A stretch of DNA of 7,418 nt from Solirubrobacterales bacterium (lineage in GTDB: Bacteria > Actinomycetota > Thermoleophilia > Solirubrobacterales > Solirubrobacteraceae): positions 1-7,418 of the forward strand of contig PLYX01000057.1 in NCBI GenBank assembly GCA_003151895.1, given 5' to 3'. The notes beneath the pieces are model-generated. The model worked only from the letters and a program-made list of their open reading frames with translations. It did not search any database and had not been told where the DNA came from. Each line of letters begins with the position of its first letter. The stretch's first letter is position 1. Shown piece after piece: positions 4,720-7,418 of the stretch. Made by a program: the position numbers and the translations under genes.

Positions 4720-5847
4720 TCAGGATGCACGCCAGGAGGGTTCATTCGTGCTCATCCAGTCGAGCAGGACCTGTGCTTCGGCGGGTCCCCGTCCCGGGGC
4801 GGTGAGCAGGTCGACGACGATCTGGCTCTTGGCGGCGACACGAACGCCCGCGATCCGCTGGCTGCGCTCGAAGACGACATCGCAGTCGGTAGCGACGAGC
4901 AGCACGTTCGCGCCGCTCTCGACTGAGCGCAGATCCAGCCGCTCAATCGCGTCCTGAACCTGATCGACGTAGATCATCGCCAGCCGCGCCGGGGCGTAGG
5001 CGAGATCCTCCTCGATCGCGAGCGACCCGGTGAGCACATAGCGCATCTCGGCGTTGGAGCGCAGGGCCTCGATCAGCACTGGCAGGCCACGAGGCGCCAG
5101 AGACGCGCCGATCGTGTTGCTCTGCTGAAAGCCGTAGTACTGGCTCCAGCGCTCAAGCAGAGCTCGCCAGTCCACGCTCGTGATCGCAGCGCGAGGCTCG
5201 CGCTCGATCAACGCCTCCTGCTGCAAGAGCTCGACGACCCTGTAGGTGGCGCCCGTGGAGGCGCCGCTTCGCTCGATCAACTGCGGGACCGTGAAGGGAG
5301 GTGTGAAGTCCACGAGTGCGCGGACCACGCGCGCGGCCGACGGACCCTTCAGCCCACCGGGTGGCCGGCCTGGCTTGCGCCAGGGGTCGCGCTGGGCGCC
5401 GACGTCGCGCAGGAACAGCGCGGGCCGCTCGACCGCGAGATAAAGGTTGCCCGTGGCGTCGGCATATGAGGCGCCGCGCCGCTCGATCTGCTCGCGCGTG
5501 GAGGCAGGGAGGTAGCGCGCCACCAGCATCGCCACCGTCGGCGTGGCGCCGCCGATCGCCCGCCGGTACGCCTCGAGCTGCTCAAGCGCATAGGGCACGT
5601 CGCGCGTCGCGAGCTGGCGCTTGGCCTCGATGACGACGAGCACTGAAGACCCATCCGGAGCCCGCAGCTCAACCCCCGCGTCGACGCAATAGTCGCCAAG
5701 TCGCTTGTCCTCCTCCACGACCACCGCCCATCCGGCTGGCAGCCGCTGCTCCACGAGCGCGAGCGCACCACGCAGCACATCGACCTCGCGGTCGAGCGGC
5801 GCGTCGTCGGTGCGTATCGGCTGTCGGCTGAAGGCGGTGGGTGCCAT
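4720..5847 (-). CDS. AbiEi-like antitoxin/regulator with N-terminal PD-(D/E)XK-like domain
   Basis: A 375-residue protein with three regions. Residues 20-145 resemble a PD-(D/E)XK nuclease fold: D56 in CVDAGVEL, E74-x-K76 in VVIEAKRQL, Q89 and Y94 in the following helix, then YADATGNLYL (128-137). Residues 168-225 look like a winged helix (ARVVRALVDFTPPFTVPQLI and TYRVVELLQQEALIER). Residues 265-375 match the C-terminal part of AbiEi-type antitoxins: YVLTGSLAIEE, ARLAMIYVDQ, GANVLLVATDCDVVF, SQIVVDLLTAPGRGPAE and LLDWM. AbiEi represses its operon and counters the AbiEii nucleotidyltransferase; here the partner survives only as the adjoining remnant, so this is an orphan. The start ATG at 5847 is 30 bases after a TATACT -10 and has a weak AGGA about nine bases upstream. 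The gene looks intact. Whether the N-terminal domain cuts DNA, or only resembles a nuclease, cannot be told from sequence. Confidence 0.65.
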   Translation of the reverse strand: MAPTAFSRQPIRTDDAPLDREVDVLRGALALVEQRLPAGWAVVVEEDKRLGDYCVDAGVELRAPDGSSVLVVIEAKRQLATRDVPYALEQLEAYRRAIGGATPTVAMLVARYLPASTREQIERRGASYADATGNLYLAVERPALFLRDVGAQRDPWRKPGRPPGGLKGPSAARVVRALVDFTPPFTVPQLIERSGASTGATYRVVELLQQEALIEREPRAAITSVDWRALLERWSQYYGFQQSNTIGASLAPRGLPVLIEALRSNAEMRYVLTGSLAIEEDLAYAPARLAMIYVDQVQDAIERLDLRSVESGANVLLVATDCDVVFERSQRIAGVRVAAKSQIVVDLLTAPGRGPAEAQVLLDWMSTNEPSWRAS

Positions 5848-5861
5848 GCTCGTAATCCTGA

Positions 5862-5882
5862 CTTGTTCGCGGAACTAGTATA
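5862..5882 (-). promoter_or_regulatory. Promoter and palindromic operator of the AbiEi-like gene
   Basis: On the minus strand the -10 hexamer TATACT (5882-5877) is directly followed by a palindrome, CTAGTTC-CGC-GAACAAG (5878-5862), whose 7-base arms pair at six positions. The palindrome covers the predicted transcription start near 5870, an ideal place for autorepression by the winged-helix protein encoded downstream. No good -35 is visible. The predicted 5' leader is about 23 bases. Confidence 0.5.
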
Positions 5883-5909
5883 TTCCGTTTGCAGCAGAAT
5901 CCACCCCAA

Positions 5910-6035
5910 TCAGGTCAGGTGGCCACCGGCGGACTCGTTGATCACGTCCGCCATCTGCCTCAATCCGGCTTCGGCCGTCTTGCGTCGCTCGCGCCGTACT
6001 CGTGCAGGATCGCCTCCCTGGCCCGATCGCTTCAT
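5910..6035 (-). CDS. Doubtful 41-residue basic open frame
   Basis: An ATG at 6035-6033 opens a 41-residue frame ending at TGA 5912-5910. The peptide is strongly basic in its first half (GQGGDPARVRRERRKTAEAG) and then reads LRQMADVINESAGGHLT, a plausible helix. Its ATG overlaps by four bases (ATGA) with the stop of another short frame, RNSGHPEIEALIATIEDQG, that begins near the higA stop. Such an overlap is typical of coupled genes but can also arise when one gene has suffered a frameshift. It fills the 198-base gap between higA and the AbiEi promoter. I recognise no family, so this could be a degraded gene or chance. Confidence 0.22.
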   Translation of the reverse strand: MKRSGQGGDPARVRRERRKTAEAGLRQMADVINESAGGHLT

Positions 6036-6093
6036 CCCTGGTCCTCGATCGTCGCGATCAGCGCCTCGATCTCGGGATGACCGGAATTACGGC

Positions 6094-6495
6094 TCAGCGA
6101 GAGGCGACCAGCAACGAGGCGCCCGCATAGACATGCGCCGGCGCGTCCTTGACCGCCTTGCCGACCAGCTTCGGCTCCTGGCCAGCGGGCACTATGTCGA
6201 TCGCGAACTCCAGGCCCGTGGCCGCCGCGATCTTCACGAGGGTCTCCACCTGCGGGTTCTTCTCCCCAGACTCAAGCTCGACCACCCGCGGCTGGCTCAC
6301 GCCGAGGAGCTTGGCGAGCGCGCGCTGCGATAGATCGTGATCGAAGCGGTAGCCGGCCAGACGAGCGGCGACCATGCGCGCCAACGCCAAGCGCTCCCAC
6401 TCGGCCGCGAACTCCGGGTCCGCGGCCAGCTCAGCGGACAGCAGCTCCTCGTGGGTCTTGGTGCCCTTTGGGAATCTCGTGGGTGCGATAGCCAT
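6094..6495 (-). CDS. higA: HigA-type antitoxin (XRE helix-turn-helix)
   Basis: A 133-residue antitoxin with an N-terminal helical region (THEELLSAELAADPEFAAEW) and an XRE/Cro helix-turn-helix at about residues 40-95. LSQRALAKLLGVSQPRVVEL is the helix-turn-helix proper, followed by ESGEKNPQVETLVKIAAATG, the standard second half of the domain. The C-terminus (AIDIVPAGQEPKLV) forms a final strand and tail. It should neutralise the HigB encoded just upstream and repress the operon. I chose the ATG at 6495, seven bases after the predicted -10 TATCAT. The ATG at 6504, which would add MSA, lies inside that hexamer and could be used only on the longer higBA transcript. Toxin-first order is characteristic of higBA systems. 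No damage is visible. Confidence 0.9.
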   Translation of the reverse strand: MAIAPTRFPKGTKTHEELLSAELAADPEFAAEWERLALARMVAARLAGYRFDHDLSQRALAKLLGVSQPRVVELESGEKNPQVETLVKIAAATGLEFAIDIVPAGQEPKLVGKAVKDAPAHVYAGASLLVASR

Positions 6496-6502
6496 GGCGG
6501 AC

Positions 6503-6531
6503 ATGATAAGCCAAGACTTATCGAACTTCAA
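6503..6531 (-). promoter_or_regulatory. Internal higA promoter overlapped by a perfect palindrome
   Basis: On the minus strand TTGAAG (6531-6526), 17 bases, TATCAT (6508-6503), then seven bases to the higA ATG at 6495. The -35 keeps the TTGA core and the spacing is ideal. A perfect inverted repeat GATAAG-N6-CTTATC spans 6505-6522. It covers most of the -35/-10 spacer and part of the -10, and contains the higB stop codon, so it is a likely HigA operator. Confidence 0.6.
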
Positions 6532-6883
6532 GGGGCGGTCCCGCGTACCGCGTGACCCGGACATGAGCGCGGGCCACCAGCGCCGAGAAGTTGTCATGGC
6601 GATCGAACGCCAAGACCACGTAGACGGACCCAAAGCGTCGGTAGAGCGCGCGCCAGTCGCTGCTGCCACGCCGCGGACGCAGCTCGTGCAGCCCAGCGGC
6701 GGCCTCCCCCTGCAAAGGCTTCATGTGCGGCGGCGGAAGACGCTCGCCAAGTTCGCGTAGCTTGTCCACGGCGTTGAAGATCGCCTTGCGCTCCTCCTTG
6801 GACTTCACGGCCATCACGAGCTCGATCACGGCATCGGGGTCGTAGATGACCGCGTAGGGGCGGATCTTCGACACGGAGGCCAT
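6518..6883 (-). CDS. higB: HigB/RelE-superfamily toxin (phage Gp49-like)
   Basis: A 121-residue toxin of the HigB/Gp49-like branch of the RelE superfamily, which cleaves mRNA on the ribosome. The family pattern is clear. YDPDAVIELVMAVKSKEERK is followed by IFNAVDKLRELGERL (helices 1-2), then LPPPHMKPLQGEA, LHELRPRRGSSDWRALYRRF (basic residues R69, R71, R78, R82 and R83 line the expected active site), VYVVLAFDRHDNF, and a final helix RAHVRVTRY. The ATG at 6883 is six bases after a TACGTT hexamer, and the family-like sequence starts within ten residues, supporting this start. The stop is 22 bases before the higA ATG at 6495 (13 before the one at 6504). The gene appears complete; I considered a C-terminal frameshift but the last helix fits the family. 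Confidence 0.88.
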   Translation of the reverse strand: MASVSKIRPYAVIYDPDAVIELVMAVKSKEERKAIFNAVDKLRELGERLPPPHMKPLQGEAAAGLHELRPRRGSSDWRALYRRFGSVYVVLAFDRHDNFSALVARAHVRVTRYAGPPLEVR

Positions 6884-6889
6884 TGACGA

Positions 6890-6920
6890 AACGTATCCCT
6901 TGCATCGGGCCGACCGTCCA
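6890..6920 (-). promoter_or_regulatory. Predicted leaderless promoter of the higBA operon
   Basis: On the minus strand TGGACG (6920-6915), 19 bases, TACGTT (6895-6890), then six bases to the higB ATG at 6883. There is no ribosome binding site, so a leaderless transcript is predicted. The GATAAG palindrome found before higA is not repeated here. The DNA from here to 7122 carries no gene that I can support. Confidence 0.4.
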
Positions 6921-7122
6921 TGCGGCGTTCAAAGCGGACGTCTCGCCCCGCATTTACGGGACCGGCGGGTCAAAGTTGGCGCGATATCGCTCGATCCTCT
7001 ACCTGAGCTTAAGCGCCGTTCGCAGTCGCCGGTGAAGCCCTCGCAAGAGAGCCTTCGGGGACGGATCGACAAGTACACCGGCCTCTTCGCCTATCCGTAG
7101 GGATCGCTCCGCTATCCGCGTC

Positions 7123-7389
7123 TTACTGAGCGCAGGAATCCCCCGCTTCTGACACCAAGCATCGACGCAAGCCCGCGCCGGACAAATACCCCATCTCGTG
7201 ACCAGCGGCCCGCGGCGGCACGCGTTGCGGCGCATCCATGCGCGCCCTGAAGTCCTCCCACCGCTCCCGAGCGATGCGGATGTCGCGCTCCTCGATCTTG
7301 GCGGAGCGCTTGACAAAGACATGAAGCAAGACCACAAGCCGCTCCGAACGACGGTACAGGACGCGATACAGCTCCCGGCCATAGTGCAT
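7123..7389 (-). pseudogene. HigB/RelE-like (Gp49-type) toxin, N-terminally truncated
   Basis: The segment GRELYRVLYRRSERLVVLLH, followed by VFVKRSAKIEERDIRIARER and WEDFRARM, is the C-terminal half of a phage Gp49-like HigB toxin. The family normally shows a LW-E-R strand, then R-x-LY/YR, then a hydrophobic strand ending in LLH-x-F-x-K-K, and a final I-x-x-A-x-x-R-W helix; all but the first are here. The usual N-terminal 45-55 residues (first helices and strand) are missing. The frame instead opens within a few codons of a tRNA-like sequence; the ATG at 7389 is the only start. The last 25 residues (after RAAGHEMG) look like read-through beyond the normal end, up to TAA 7125-7123. No antitoxin gene follows. 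It differs from the HigB at 6518-6883 and belongs to another subgroup. Confidence 0.72.
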
Positions 7390-7396
7390 AGAAAGA

Positions 7397-7418
7397 AGCC
7401 GACGCGGGGACTCGAACC
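7397..7418 (-). tRNA. 3' end of a tRNA gene or tRNA-derived att site (cut by window edge)
   Basis: On the minus strand the window begins GG-TTCGAGT-CCCCG-CGTCGGC-T. This fits two bases of the T-stem, a canonical seven-base T-loop, the 3' side of the T-stem (C61 present), seven acceptor-stem bases and a T discriminator, with no encoded CCA. The other three quarters of the gene would lie beyond 7418, so identity cannot be read; the acceptor and U73 would suit tRNA-Thr among others. Since tRNA 3' ends are preferred phage and island integration sites, it may be only a duplicated att copy. Confidence 0.6.

Noticed and set aside
6518..6610. Possible frameshift near the C-terminus of higB
   Set aside because: The final segment DNFSALVARAHVRVTRY fits the closing helix of the family, so the frame appears intact.
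7083..7119. Short direct repeat CTATCCG near 7092 and 7112
   Set aside because: Only seven bases, not placed at a promoter or element boundary I can identify, and likely chance.
6999..7122. Antitoxin gene downstream of the truncated HigB-like fragment
   Set aside because: No helix-turn-helix or other antitoxin pattern appears in any minus-strand frame there.

Overview
The window is GC-rich. Its codons favour G/C at third positions, its promoters have TANNNT -10 hexamers, and its genes resemble actinobacterial families. I read it as a high-GC actinobacterium, possibly of the Thermoleophilia/Solirubrobacterales type; that lineage is an inference from composition and gene style. It is an accessory region, not a housekeeping locus: small toxin-antitoxin modules, gene remnants and mobile DNA lie close to what looks like the 3' end of a tRNA gene.

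Layout, left to right. (1) 1-134: the C-terminal end of an unrecognised plus-strand gene, followed by a tight hairpin. (2) 299-641: a doubtful small minus-strand frame and a clear N-terminal fragment of a proline iminopeptidase (HGGPG motif) that loses homology after about 45 residues; 656-1116 holds nothing I can support. (3) 1117-3078: a complete IS1634/IS4-type insertion sequence with 18/19-matching terminal inverted repeats, an internal terminator-like hairpin, a promoter and a 579-aa DDE transposase. (4) 3079-3255: directly abutting the IS, a 161-bp MITE-like element flanked by an 8-bp direct repeat and built from two 49-bp palindromic repeats. (5) 3290-3779: an alpha/beta-hydrolase pseudogene with its middle deleted and its frame shifted. 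(6) 3834-4366 minus: a MazF-family toxin preceded by a ribbon-helix-helix antitoxin, overlapping by one base. (7) 4487-5847 minus: an AbiEi-like antitoxin/regulator with an N-terminal nuclease-like motif, followed by the central remnant of its nucleotidyltransferase toxin. (8) 5910-6035: a doubtful 41-codon frame. (9) 6094-6883 minus: an apparently intact toxin-first HigB/HigA pair. (10) 7123-7418 minus: the C-terminal half of a second HigB/RelE-like toxin, joined at the window edge to a tRNA-like 3' end.

How the parts relate. Everything from 3834 to the right edge that is recognisable lies on the minus strand: HigBA, AbiE-like and MazF/RHH modules in tandem, two of them complete, one with its toxin broken, plus one toxin fragment. 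This looks like an island that has collected and partly lost addiction/defence modules. Several genes share an architecture in which a -10-like TANNNT hexamer lies 6-7 bases before the ATG, which predicts leaderless mRNAs. The higA gene appears to have its own promoter inside the end of higB, overlapped by a palindrome.

All identifications come from reading motifs, without a database search. I did not find a clearly new multi-gene system. The most unusual items are the nuclease-like AbiEi protein, the palindromic MITE and the higA internal promoter/operator.
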